A stretch of DNA of 64,000 nt from positions 152,434,183 to 152,498,182 of the forward strand of contig OZ010571.1 of the NCBI GenBank assembly GCA_963932145.1, written 5' to 3'. Position 1 is the first letter of the stretch; each line of letters begins with the position of its first letter. The DNA is from Acanthosepion lycidas (lineage: Eukaryota; Mollusca; Cephalopoda; Sepiida; Sepiidae). Below are positions 12,250-25,302 of the stretch, one piece after another. The notes under the pieces are model-generated. The model had not been told where the DNA came from. It saw only the letters and a list, made by a program, of their open reading frames with translations, and did no database searches. Both the position numbers and the translations under genes were made by a program.

Positions 12250-15200
12250 GGCATTAGATTTTTGAAGTATCACTGTTTATTTTAAAGCACTTTTTTTTTG
12301 TTTTAGGTTCCTTTGCAGCATATATGCTTTCATTTTTGCCTGTAAGTTCTTTAAATCAACTCTATTTTCCAAGATATTTTATCTGTTGCATTGACTATTT
12401 AATATCATTTTTTTTCCTTTTATAGTCTTTTCAATTTGGTAAACAATGTAGCTGTTTTCTTAAAAACGGTGATACTTTTAAAAATCTAACTTTTTATTAG
12501 TAGCAGTTGTTGAGTTTTATGATTTGATTATTTGTAAGTGGTTTAGATATATTTTCTACTCATAAATGATCTTCAACAGGAAATCACCACCAAGATGCAT
12601 TGGTAAAGCACTGGTTATCTTTTAATAATGAATTCATAAAAATATAGAATATAAATACACATTAATCAATACATAATTGTTATATCTAGAAATTTCCACT
12701 TTACTACAAATAAGCATTTTTTACTGGAGGTAATGAAGTATTTTGAAAAAAAAAAAAAAAATTACTAAATTGAACAGTTTTTATTTTCAAAAATAGAGGA
12801 TATACTTTCTGTCAAGTAAATTTGATCAAATTTGGAATAAAAAATATAACAATTTAATCAAAATTTATTTGCAATATTTATATTTAAAATGTGTAACTCT
12901 TGTCATTTATTCTCATCAGATAAAATATATTAACATTTTCATGTGTTTGAGAAAAGCCTAGTTTGAATTTTAACATTGACAATTCCTTTGTCATTTAGTT
13001 TTCTGGATATAGTTTATGATTTACGCATATTGTTTTTAAATGAATTTAATGCATCAATATTATTTGAAATATTTACAAACATTACAAGATGAAGATAAGA
13101 AAACCCCAACTAAATTAAAATTCAAAGATAATATTCTCAAGCTAACTTTAGCCAAATATTTCAGCACCAGTTGGTGTATGGATAGGTTGCTTTCCTATTT
13201 ATCTCAAATTTAAAGAGTATGCTTAATTTGATATATCTGTTTACTTTGGGGTGACAAAATCAAGCAACAGAGAAAAAGTGAATTTGACTTTTATATAATA
13301 AAAAATAAGACTACAGGAACACTGTAAAGCTGTAACACAAGGTGAAATAGAAAAACTCAGTCATGGCTGACCATATATGGAGGGAAATCACTGCCTTCTC
13401 TCCCTGTGAGATGAAGTTGAAATAATAGACAAACATCACTGGAAGATACAAAAACTTAAGGAATATGTTAGGCCATACAATGGCAGAAACATTGTGAATA
13501 TAGCAATAAAGATGAGAACAACAGTCCAAATTATGTAAATAGTTACAATACAACATTTCAGAAATATAGACAGAAATAGAATCTGAATAATTTCTAACAG
13601 TTTTCATTTCTTTTTTAAGATTTTTAAATCTTGTGTTTTTATTTTCTTACAAGAGTAAAATTTATATAATCTATGCTATTAAAATGTTTTTTGTATATGC
13701 CAAAGGTTATTTAATATTTGGATCTACTGTAAATAAAACTTATTCAGGGTATTATTTTTATCTTCCATTTACTTTTGATGTTTTTTTTTCTTTTACTGAA
13801 AGATATTTTTTTTTTCTGAGAAGTTTGTTCCATTTTTCTTTTTGCTCACAAAAAGAAAAGACCTTTGAGTAGAATATATTGGGCTGTGTGTAACAATCTG
13901 TTAAACTTATCGAAAGTAACTAAAAACCATTCAAATACAGACTTCTTTTTTTCCATTTCCAATCACATAATTCGTAACAAAAAAGATTGAAAGATAAGTA
14001 AATTTTCTCTGCTAGAAATCCAGGTCATTTGTTCTTGTTTAATAAGTCACTTCCTCTGACTTCTCAAAATGTCAGCATTCCTCTCTGTTCTCTTTACACA
14101 GAATTGCAGAAAAAACAACCTCCAAGCTACATTCTTTACTCACTCACTCTGTTTCCTTTCAACTTGATAAAGATTTTATTATTTAACTAGAAACAACATC
14201 CCACTTCTTTCAAATCTGATGCTTTACTTAATTGTAAATGTGACAGTTCTACTATATATTCATCTTGTATGGGATCATTCATTGTAGTTGTGTAAAATTG
14301 GCACCAACTTTATTCTGAGGTTCTCTGATAGGCAGGATAGCAATTTATTTATTCCTCAAAAGTTTTAAATGTGCTACAAGCAAGTGTCTCCTTCTTGCAG
14401 CTGACTGGTCACATCAGAAATCCAAATAATGGATTTTTCTTCAGCTGTCTATATATTCTGTATATGCCCCTTTAACATGGCTATTTTTTTAAAAAGCCTT
14501 TCTAGATGTCTGATACTTGAAACCTTGAGCACAGTCTCTGTTAATTACTTGATTCTGCGTGATTGGTATACACTCAAAAGGACCTATGACACACTTAAAG
14601 CAGTTGTTATGCCTGTGAACAAACCAAATTCTTATTCAAGTGAATTGGTTCTTATTGGCTAGCTTTCCATATAGATTCTTGTTATGTTTTTAATTATTGG
14701 ATTGGCTTACATCTGATCTGTGTGAAAGAGAAAGGTTTTGGTCTCTGTTAATTCTCTGCCTGTGTAGTTTGAACAAAATTTTCTCACTTTCCAAAATTAG
14801 ATCAAATTTAAAATATAAAAAATATTTTACGTTTTAAATTTTATATGTACAAATTCCATCAGGAAAACATGCAGTCATTTAATATTAATGGAAAATTTAG
14901 TCTGATTCAAGATAGTTCAGCATCCATTCCACTTTTCAAAACTTTGTCTTTAGTGTCCTGTTTTGAGAGTGTGGGATTGCCAACATCTGTTCTGTTCTAC
15001 TTAGGCCATAATCTGAAAATCTCTTTTCCAACAGCAATTTTTAGCTTTGGAGAAAAACCAGAAGTTGCAAGCAGCCAAGTCTGGAGTTGAAGTCTTACAT
15101 ACCTGTGTGCGGCAATAATTTGTTTAAAAACAATCCTACCTGAAGACTAGATGGGTGTATTGTCATGATGACTACGACAGTCATACAATACACATGCTCA

Positions 15201-16130
15201 CTCAATGGTCTGTCATTGCTGATTGGGTTATCTCACTCGGAGAGTGTGTTTACACCTGTTTAGCAAAGTCGTCTCTAATTACTTGTGAATTTACATTGAT
15301 GCTGCACAAATTGTTCTTAAGATATTAAAAATTTTTGTTACTTTCTGAACTCACTTTGCAAATCTACATGCCTTAGCTTTTCAGTTTTTATATTGTATAA
15401 AACTGGCAGATGGTATTTTATAAATCCTTCCTACACTAAATTGATGCAATCTGAAGGTAAGCAAATAAAGGTGCAAGTGATGGTGAGAATAGAACAGCTA
15501 CAGAAATTATTTTGATTTTCACTAAAATTAAAATTTGGCTTAATGCAAGCATAGTGTTCCATAATAATTTAATTCTATTATATCCTCTGAATAAGCCTAT
15601 TCTTATATTATACACATATACACACCAAAAAGTCTGTAGTCCAATGATGAAAAAAAAGCATTTATTTTACACAACAAATATTTTTCAACATAATCTCATT
15701 CCTTGCTAATACATTTACTATTAGTCACATTGTGGATTTATTTATGCATAGACCTCCTGTAATTTTATATGTAATTTACATTTTAGGTAATTTATCATTT
15801 TTTTTTTTTTTTTTTTTTTTTATAGATATTTCTTCAGGTCTATTGTTCACAATTCCTTAACTATGAATAAACTTTTCTCTTGTGTTTATATCACTGTAAA
15901 TATTTCCTTTTTTGTATCTGAAGTTTTCTTAAGGAAGCCAACTTGCTCAAGAGAATTGTTTTCTCAGTATTTTCCTTTCTTATCAACAGCATCCAATTGT
16001 TTGAATAATTTTGATCTTGCACACCTGTCAGTTAATATAAGATAATAATTGATTGACTTGCTTTTTATGACTTGCAGGTTATTTAAAGCTAGAAAATATT
16101 TTTAGATTGTAAGAATTTTGTTTTAGATGA
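12250..16130. other. Non-coding AT-rich stretch, no gene seen
   Basis: No recognisable coding sequence was found. It holds one dispersed repeat tail (13475-13577), a T run near 15800-15822 and a short imperfect hairpin near 15152-15190. Confidence 0.55.
13475..13577 (+). repeat. Dispersed repeat tail, copy 1
   Basis: This segment matches 47515-47610 along most of its length. Shared words include TACAATGGC, AAAGATGAG, ATGTAAATA and CAGAAATATAGACAG. The other copy is the 3' part of a tRNA-headed SINE, so this is probably a 5'-truncated copy of the same SINE or of its partner LINE. Confidence 0.65.
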
Positions 16131-16138
16131 TAAGTTTT

Positions 16139-16298
16139 ACTGATACAAGTCATAATAATTAACTTGTAGGTGAATTCATACCTTTCTCAAGGGTATTTAT
16201 TTGCACACAAGTGAGTCACCCAACTAGATACTGACTAGGCTCAATGTTGCTTAACTTCATGATCATACAAGAACTGGTGTTTCAATGTGATATGATTA
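16139..16298 (-). mobile_element. 5S-derived SINE, copy with tRNA part deleted
   Basis: Read on the minus strand, about 16298-16212 follows 5S rRNA from its 5' region through GTTAAGCAACATTGAGCC and AGTATCTAGTTGGGTGAC, which correspond to the internal promoter region of 5S genes. The part to about 16139 matches the body of the composite SINEs at 59511-60058. The tRNA-like middle present in those copies is missing here, so this copy carries an internal deletion. Confidence 0.7.
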
Positions 16299-16299
16299 A

Positions 16300-17320
16300 G
16301 AGAATTTGTATATTTGAAGGTTTTAAAACATTAGCTGAAAAGAGATCAAGTCCTTTGTGTGTGATTCATTTGTTATTTTGTAATTCTCAAATACAAAGAA
16401 TGTTTTGAGAAAATTATTGATCTCACAGCATAACAAATTTAGTATAAGACTGCAATGAATCCCTACTCCAGTGTCCGCATATGACATATTGATGGATGCT
16501 TCCAATTTTACCTCAGATTTTTTACCTGCATACTTTTATGTATTCATACAATTTATATTGGCTACTATATTATCTGTATATTATTTTAAATTGCTTCAAG
16601 CACTTACTGGCTAAAATAACAGAAGAGAAAAGAGAAACCCATCTTGGCACAACTTGATAACATCATGTACCGGGAGGAGGAGACAGCAAATATCTAAACG
16701 TTCTTGCTTATTGGACAATAATTCCTTCTAGTTTCATGTCTTCAGATAGAATGTCTTTACAAGTTTCTCATGAAATTGCAAAATGTATATTAAGTTTGAG
16801 TTTTGTTTTTGTTTTGTGTTTTTAATTTTAAATGATTGTTTTGATGTCTAAAACTGGTTGTTTTTATCTATTTTTCCAGTTTACTCTGGTAATATCCCTA
16901 TTCTATTTCATGAAAAAAAAAAAAATGAATTCATATATTTTTACATGCCAATTTTGTGTGTTTTGAAAAAACATTTGTAAATTGCTAAGCAGGAAAAACA
17001 AATAACTGAAAAATAAACATAATTTTCACTATATTGATTTCTGTAAACACTGAGAATTGTTTGATTCAGTGCTAGTGGGAAATGCCTATTTTAACTTTGG
17101 GACAATGTCTTTTATAGAAAAGCACAAATGAATTATGATTTTTGCCATGATAATTAATGCATTTAAATTTCCTTGCTAATATTTCTACTTTTGGCAAAAT
17201 AGGATCTGCAAATATTATTTTTGTTAAAAGATTTGATTTCAAATCTCCCTCTCTCACATACACACACATTTTTTTCTGATTATGGTGACAAAGGTATTGA
17301 TATATCACACAGAGCTTTAA

Positions 17321-17351
<31 letters not shown>

Positions 17352-17383
17352 GTATTTATTAAAAAATTATAACATAAGAATGT

Positions 17384-17419
<36 letters not shown>

Positions 17420-17536
17420 ATAAAATTAGTTCAATTTTGAACTGACGACCGCATTAAAAAATTGTATAGAAACAATGATTTTTGAGTCTTTTATTATTGC
17501 ACATAATAAAGTTGTGCATATGAAAATCTTCCTTTG

Positions 17537-17579
<43 letters not shown>

Positions 17580-18368
17580 TTGTGCACTGATACTTGATGG
17601 TCTGCAACTTAACCATTTCTATTTTACTGTTTATGATATTTTCAACTTTTCTTGAGCACATTACAATTTCTAATGCTACTCTGCATTGTACAACTTTATT
17701 TAATTTCACTTTGTACACTACAACACTCACAGAACATTTTTCTCCTTTTAATAAGGATACAAGAGTCAAAAAAAGTCTTACAGTTTATCATTAGCCATAT
17801 TTAGCTGAGTGGATTCATTTTTACCTACTATAGCCATTACTCCTCTCAACCATTTTTCTATCTTAAACCATATAGTATTTATTATATCTGAAGGGTGTTA
17901 AACAGAAAGTCAAGGTTTACTTCACATTAAGCATAAATAATGAACTTTGATTTGTTTCTTTGAATTATTTATTTCTTGCTCATTGTGTATCAGATTGAAA
18001 ATTAGTCAGTTGCCTCATTAGTTCTGCTTTCATCATTTGTTGCTCATTTCCTGCCTCGTCCACTTTTTTGAAAGGTACGTTTCAAAAGTTTATATTTGCC
18101 ATGAATTTAGCTTGCAGCTGATATAAGGATTGGTAATTACAGGGTTTTTATCAAAAGGAAAGAAAAAAAAAGAAGAATATTTGTATAATTTACAAATCTC
18201 TAAAATCTTATGAAATATTTAAGATTCTTTGTAAAGTCAAAAGGAATGACAAATGATGCTTAGAATAACAAAAATGCTTAAATAATTGATCAGATGTTCC
18301 ATGTTGAACAAAAAAATTAATGGTTCATTTCTTTTCTTTACACAGCATGATTGTTTTCTGATGTCTAG
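16300..18368. other. Non-coding stretch upstream of first coding exon
   Basis: Contains several AT and GT microsatellites (17327-17351, 17383-17419, 17540-17574) and no recognised gene. If UBAP1 has an untranslated first exon, this DNA would be part of its first intron. No promoter could be picked out by eye. Confidence 0.5.
17540..17574. repeat. (AT)n microsatellite
   Basis: About 17 AT units. A mixed GT/AT tract lies just upstream at 17383-17419. Confidence 0.95.
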
Positions 18369-18374
18369 GGAAGT

Positions 18375-18408
18375 ATGGATTCCGACCGGTCATCTCGTGG
18401 CATATATG
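18375..18408 (+). CDS. UBAP1: UBAP1 coding exon 1 (start codon)
   Basis: The exon encodes MDSDRSSRGIY plus the first base of a Gly codon. The ATG has A at -3 and G at +4, a good initiation context. The donor GTGAGT follows at 18409. A plausible acceptor AG at 18367-18368 suggests that the exon begins with six untranslated bases and that a 5' UTR exon lies further upstream. The one-base overhang joins correctly to exon 2. Because the N-terminus of UBAP1 is short and variable, another start cannot be excluded. Confidence 0.72.
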
Positions 18409-21400
18409 GTGAGTGATTTTTATTTTATTTTATTTTATTTTTATTTTTATTTTTATTAAGGTTATTGGAATGGTATAAAAATTTCAACATAAACACAAAT
18501 TATTTTGCAGGAGTTTGTCTTTACCATATCAAGGCTACAATTGGGCTAACTGCTTCCTTAATGGGTCAAGCTTCAACCAAGCATTTGTACTGCAACTTCT
18601 GATAGACAACGAATTTTTACCATTTTTCTATATTGGAAACCTGACAATAAAGTTGCTTATGAGCTCCCAAATTGTTTGAATATAAGATGGTAGCTAGCTT
18701 GAAGAAAACAATTTTTTACTTAAACTATATGTTAATTCATTGGTTGAAAAGTAAACTCATTATCTGACATCACTTGATGACAGATTTAGCTGGGTCATCT
18801 TAGAAAGGTGCAATCCACATAGTGTAATACCAGGTGACCATGAGGGATCTTGCTTGAATTGCTGAGACTGTAACATTGTTGCTATGAAGACTTAAAAATT
18901 AGGAAGCCTTTATTATTTCACTTGTTGGATGTTTATACCAATATTAACAAGTGCTTCCCATTCAAGTGACAACAAGTTTCCTCAACACTCGAGTTCTAAA
19001 TTTTAACTGTTTTCAGGTGTCTATTTTCTTTATAATCATGAGTCTGCCTTGGATTTTTTAGTTTTGCAAACCTTTTAGCATCATTTCTAAATTTGAACAA
19101 TAGTCAGCAGAACTGGCACCTTCATAATTAATCTTTTTTTTTTTCCTTTTTCTTTTTTTTTTTTTTTTTTTTTCTACTTGTGAGGTTAAGATATTTCTAC
19201 AGCTTTTCACTTTTTTTACAGTTCTAGGTCATGATCTTCTGGAATAACAAAATCCAATGCCAAGTTTTCATTTTATCATTTATGATATAACTAGATCTGA
19301 TCTTCTCGCGCAGATGATTGTGTGAACCATTTGAATTTGACAATTCCAGAGAATTTTATGGCTTTTTTTCTCTGAAACAAATTCTATTTGTGTATATACT
19401 GTTGGATTGTTTCATCAAATCATTTGCACAGTTCTCAATTGATCATCCTTCCTACCTGCACATGTCTACTATTGGTTTCTGAATCATGCTGTATTCACTT
19501 ATATAGAATTGATAGTCTCCCCCCACCCACAAACAGTATTTTCTATTTTCCAGTCTTGTCTATCTTGATTTTTTTTTTTTTTTTTTTTTTTTTTCGTTCT
19601 TCTGATGGCAACATTATTGTTGTTAATAATAATGAAAAAAAAGAATTAATGTAATTTTAATCTAATAGAGTTCTGTTAAGATGAACATTAGAAAAGATTT
19701 TTGTTTTTGCAGCACAGAATCTAGGAATTCAGTTGCGTTGTTCTCATTTTAGGAGATTCGAAGAAAGATGAAAGGAAAATTGTTGTGTACTAGAAACAGA
19801 CAGATAGGATGAGAAGGATACAAAGAAGTGTGCTTTTTGATTTGCTTCATTTTTGTCTGGATCCTTTTTTTTTTGTTTTTTTTTTTTTATAAAAAGAATA
19901 ACAGAAAAGCAATAAATGCAGAATATTTTTCTTTACTCTTAATTTATGAAGGACATTTCTTTAAACACTGTTTCTTTTATTAGCTTCACAAGATTTTTTC
20001 TTTTAATGTTTCTTTTTATTTTTCCTTATTTTTTTAATATTGTTTCTGTTTAGGATTTCCTTTGTATAATTCCTGTTATTATAAAATTTACTGGTTCTCA
20101 ATTTCTGACTTTCCTGATAAAATGTACACATGCTCAAAACTCTCTTATTCAATTTTAATAATACTACCACTACCATCACCATGGTGGTGCTAAAAAGTTC
20201 TTAGCCTGACCAAATAATTAAACATTGGATATTTTTTTAAATCCCTTCTTGATCAGGTACAGAAATGTTCAGCACCCCCTTTTAATATAATAAGTGGTGG
20301 TGATTATAGGCTAAAGGTTGATTAGTAAAATCTTTGCATAACTTTTCATACAACTTAAGAGTTTCAATTAACATTATGCAAGTGTGTGTGGAATCACTAA
20401 CATCGGAATTTATAGTTTGAAATATTTATTCATAGTTAAAGTGTAACTTTTAAAAGTGATTTAAGGTCTACTCTTGATCTTGTAACTAATTTAAAAACTA
20501 ATTGATCTGTAAAAAGTAAGAAGTCCTAAAACCTAGATATAGTGAAAAAATGAATAAATTGAAAACAATTTTGAAAATATTTGAACACTGGACATTTTTG
20601 ATGTTTTCTATTGCTTAGCTTTTGTCTAAATATTTATCACAACATGGGAATTTATACCAGCTATTGGCTAACATTTCAAATCATAAGAGAAAAAAATGTT
20701 TGCAACATTTTAATAAGTAAATGAAGTGCAAAGAATGTAAAATAGATTTTGACTTCATTTTAAATAAAGGAAGGAGTGAAATAAATTTACATATTTATCA
20801 TTTTCAAAGTAAAACAGAAAATCTCTATTATTCCCAATTTGTTTGCAGTTTATCTTAAAAACTTTTAATCATTTAGGCAGTACTTCAGGAAACCAGTTGT
20901 CCTATTTTTCTCTTTCCTCATCAGAACTAAAAACCAGTGTAGAAGTCCTTAAAATAAATTATTGCTGCTAATAAGCTTTATTTGGAGGAGATTTCTAAAA
21001 CTGAATATCACAATATCTTTTTTTTTTTTTTTTTTTTTTTTTTTTGCATTACTTTCTTAAATGCAAAATATAGTATCTTGTTTCTTCTTATTGGAAGCAA
21101 TATGAGCTGGATTTTAACCACAACATTTGTTTGTGAATGTTTAAGAGGTTTTACTTTTTTAAGGGTAGCTATTAATTGATGGTCTCTGTATTTCTTATGT
21201 TTTAAGTATTGTAATAATAAATTTAATAGATATCAAAGCAAATCAGTAAAAGTCTGTTCTATATTATATGAACTTATTTCTTTAGCCATGTTTTATTCTT
21301 TACTATTTTTAAGTTATCTGTATAGACAATTATTTCTTTTCTTTAACAGATGACAGTAGTGATTTAAATTCATATAAGTCATTATGTGCAATGCTTGTAT

Positions 21401-24364
21401 GTTTATGTCGGCTGATGGAAAGGTTTATACTGTCTTTAAATTGGTTTCCTTTTTTGTTACTCACCTCTAATGTGTGACTGTTATGTCTACATTTCTATTT
21501 ACAAACACAACTGAGACAGTTTGTAGCTATCTGTTTCAGTTCATGACTGAAATGACATGTAATTGCTCGTCGGGATTTTGGCTAATCTTTACATGTGCAT
21601 ATATTGTCAGTAGGGAAACTCTTCCTTCATATCTGTCTTCCTGTTCTCTTTACCAACTTCCTCACTTTATCAGAGTCCCTTTTGCTCTAGGCAAATACAC
21701 AAACAAAAACAAAATGACACATTCAGTAAATAACACAGTTCTGCTTCTTTTCTTTTTTTTTTTTTTTTGACATCTGTCGTCTGAATTGTCTGCTTAGTAC
21801 ACTACACAATTTATATTTGTGTATTGACATACAATATAGAAATGGAAAATTCACTATTCTTGTGAAATGCAGCACAATATACAATACCTCCCCCCCTTCC
21901 CTCCTCCACCTCTTAATCAATACTTTATATCTCGATTATTGGATTTGGGACTAAAAAGAGATATTACAAAATTGCCCTATATCTAAAAGATATTAGTGAG
22001 TGATAGTTTTCTCATTCTATTTGACTGATTTGCAGAATTTTTCAAATTCCTTTGCTTTACAATTTTACATTCACACAAATGGATGTCTACTTGTTTAGCA
22101 CATCTATAGAGCCTTTTGTTTGCCATTTGCCTGTATGCACTTCCTTTGTCTTTATATAGATGTGCAGATCTGTCAATATGCAACAGTGCAGGATCAACAA
22201 TAAAGTGTAAACCTTTGCCGAGATTCTAACTATCGTCTCTTTTTGCCTCAGCAAGACACATCGTTAACACACCAGTTGCTTTAACCACTATGCTACAAGA
22301 ACTTGACACCTTTGCAGAAGATCAAATCTAGCTATAAATCCATCATTACATTCCACAATCTCATCACCTTTATATCTGATCCCATGCAATCTACTCTCTA
22401 ACATAGACTAATAGCTTGTGTGAAGTCGTGACGAAAGGCTAGCTAAAAAATAACGACAAACATAAATACTTGTAAAAAAAAATTAATTTGTTGACATTTT
22501 TTTTTTTTTTTTTTTTTGGAGCTTTTTTTTGTGGATTATACATCAGCACTGCTTTCTGTCTCATGTGTAACTGAATAATTGATAAAAGAATTCCTTTTAT
22601 TTTTTGTTTATGAAAAAGGAAATAAAGCAAAGTTCAATTATAATTTTGGTCAGTTAGAAAACATATTCAATGAAGGATATTCTGCTTGTATTGATTCTAC
22701 TGTAATAAAATCTTGTTTCTGTTAGCATTCATTGGCTTACTTCTTATACAACTGGGATCTGGATTGAGATTAAATATTTTTATAACTTAATATTTTTCAG
22801 TTTACACATACATACACATATGAGGGGATGCTAAAATTTTCTACACCCATCAAAGAAACCTCCCCACTTCAAAAAAAAATTAATTTGGTCTGTTTTTGGG
22901 AAGTATGTTGAGTTAAGAACTTTTCAGCAGTCCCTCATGTATATCTATATGCACAAGGATTTGTACAACCCACTCAAGAATTAAATATAGAACAGATTTT
23001 TGCTGCTGTTACTCTTTTTATGGACTAGTGTACAAATAACAGTCTAGTCTTAAAACAAACACAAAAAAAATGTTAGTAACTAGATGTTAGCTAAGTAAAT
23101 GTCTTTTTATCTGTGTGTTAATTTAGAACATAGCAATCAGTACAATATTTGTAAGACTGCATTTCAAATTTATAAACAGATTTTCATGATAGAATTAGTT
23201 TAAAAAGAAAAGAAAATCTAAATGCATGTCCTTATTGCTAGAATAGTATTGTCATACTTTGTAACCATCATTTTCACATAACAGATTTGTATATGATTTG
23301 CATTTGAATAATTACATTGAAACAAATGCAACAGAAAATTCTCAAACCCATCACTCAAATCCGGTCCTTGCAAAGTCCTAATCACCATCTGTCACTTGCA
23401 AAGTGTTACACTTATGTATGAACTTTTGTCAAAAGTAAAACCTTTTAACATAAAAGACAGGATTATTCTTGTTATTTTTAAGACTTTGTTTTTAGATTAG
23501 GAATTACTATATTATATAATAAGTATTTGGCTCATAAACTTAGCTAAATTTCCAATTTGTAATGGAGCAGTAATAATTGTTATTTGTTAAAATGGTTCAG
23601 TTGTCAGTTGACGAAGGAAAAGAGATGATTACTTAATGCAAAAGGGTACACTATGACTTTGCTTAATTACTGCCCACTTTGCTCTACTATAAGATAACAC
23701 TGTACAAACAGTTTACCTATTTGTAACCTTTCATTTTCCATAAGATCAGTAATTGTTGCAGCATTAGTCAGGTTGAATAAGACCACATCTACCTCTCCTC
23801 TACATTTCAAACAACTACTTGTACATGAGCACACACACTTTTATCTAGCGGCCTAGAATTGAGTTTATATCATAACCAGTGCTACAAATTTGTTATTGGG
23901 GTCACACTGTCCACTTATTTTTACCTTATCAAAAAGATTCATATTTTCTAATTTTATTGTGACAATTTATCGCTGACTCTTATTATTGCATTTGATGAAT
24001 TATAAAAACCCCATCAGTATTAAAGAGTTAAGCCAGGTACAAATACTTGCAGTCTGTATCTTCTAAGTAAACATTAGTCTACCACTCACCTAAATATGCA
24101 TGTATGACTTTCTATTTACATTTAATATTGGTTTTAATATGATTTAATTTATTATTATTATTAGTTAGGCTTGGTACAAAAACTAATAGTCTAAGGTATC
24201 TGGGTAAATGTTAGCCCATCTCAACTTTAAGATCTTGGAATTATTTTCTGAAGAAAAGAAGGGCATGAAATACAATAAAATGTATTTTTATTTTTTGAAA
24301 ATATAATTTCATTAATTTACATATACATACACAGATCTATATAACAAATGATTTATTATTATCA

Positions 24365-24419
<55 letters not shown>

Positions 24420-25254
24420 TGGGGAAAATACTGCTTTGTTGCTAAGATAATTGGGTATTTTCCTCTCACTGTCAATAATCAGTGTTTGGGCTTGGCTAAA
24501 AAGCTTTAATTTCAAATATAGATTTACAAGGTAGATAGGTGCTTCCCACTTGGATGATTGGTGCTATACATTCTTTCTGCTTTCAATTTTCCCTTGATAT
24601 TTATTGAGCTAGGCCTAGTAACTATCAAGGAACATCCTGCTTTCATATTGAAATTAATTTGGTGCATTTAACCATCTTAAGGACATGCATTGCAACTCTC
24701 TCAAATGTCTTGTATAGATCAAATTGTTATAACTCTATTCAGTTATAGTCTCCATAAAACATGTTTACTATGTATTTTGAGTGTACTTGATATGTCATAC
24801 AAGTAATTACTGTTATGCTTTATAATTTGATAGTGTAATGGATAGTGGCTCAGACTGAGAAATTGGAGAGCCAAGTTCACATTCCAATTGAGTTTGTTAG
24901 ATTCACATATGCACAAATGCCCTTCAGAAAGATCTCTTCTCCCATTCAGATATGGGTCAAATAGTATAACTGGTATCTGGAAAAATCATTGTTACCTCAA
25001 TATTCACTCGCAAAAAAAGAATTATCCCTACAATCCAAAAATGTTTTGGCTTTAAATAACCCACAAACAGTTTATAAGCTGTAAAAAAAACAAAGAAAAA
25101 ACAATAAAAAACTGATAGTGACATAATATAAATTATTAACATTATAATGTTTTACTACTCAACTCATTTTATATAATTTTAAGATATATAACAAAGTATA
25201 AAATGAATTAAAATACACTGCTTGCTCACATTGCCTCTCATAAAAAAAAGAAAT

Positions 25255-25302
<48 letters not shown>

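Noticed and set aside
15152-15190. Short palindrome as a miRNA precursor
   Set aside because: The stem is only about 18 pairs with mismatches and a three-base loop, too short for a typical precursor.
24831-24885. A tRNA gene
   Set aside because: A and B boxes are visible but the sequence does not give a convincing cloverleaf or anticodon stem, and the same unit recurs with a SINE body.
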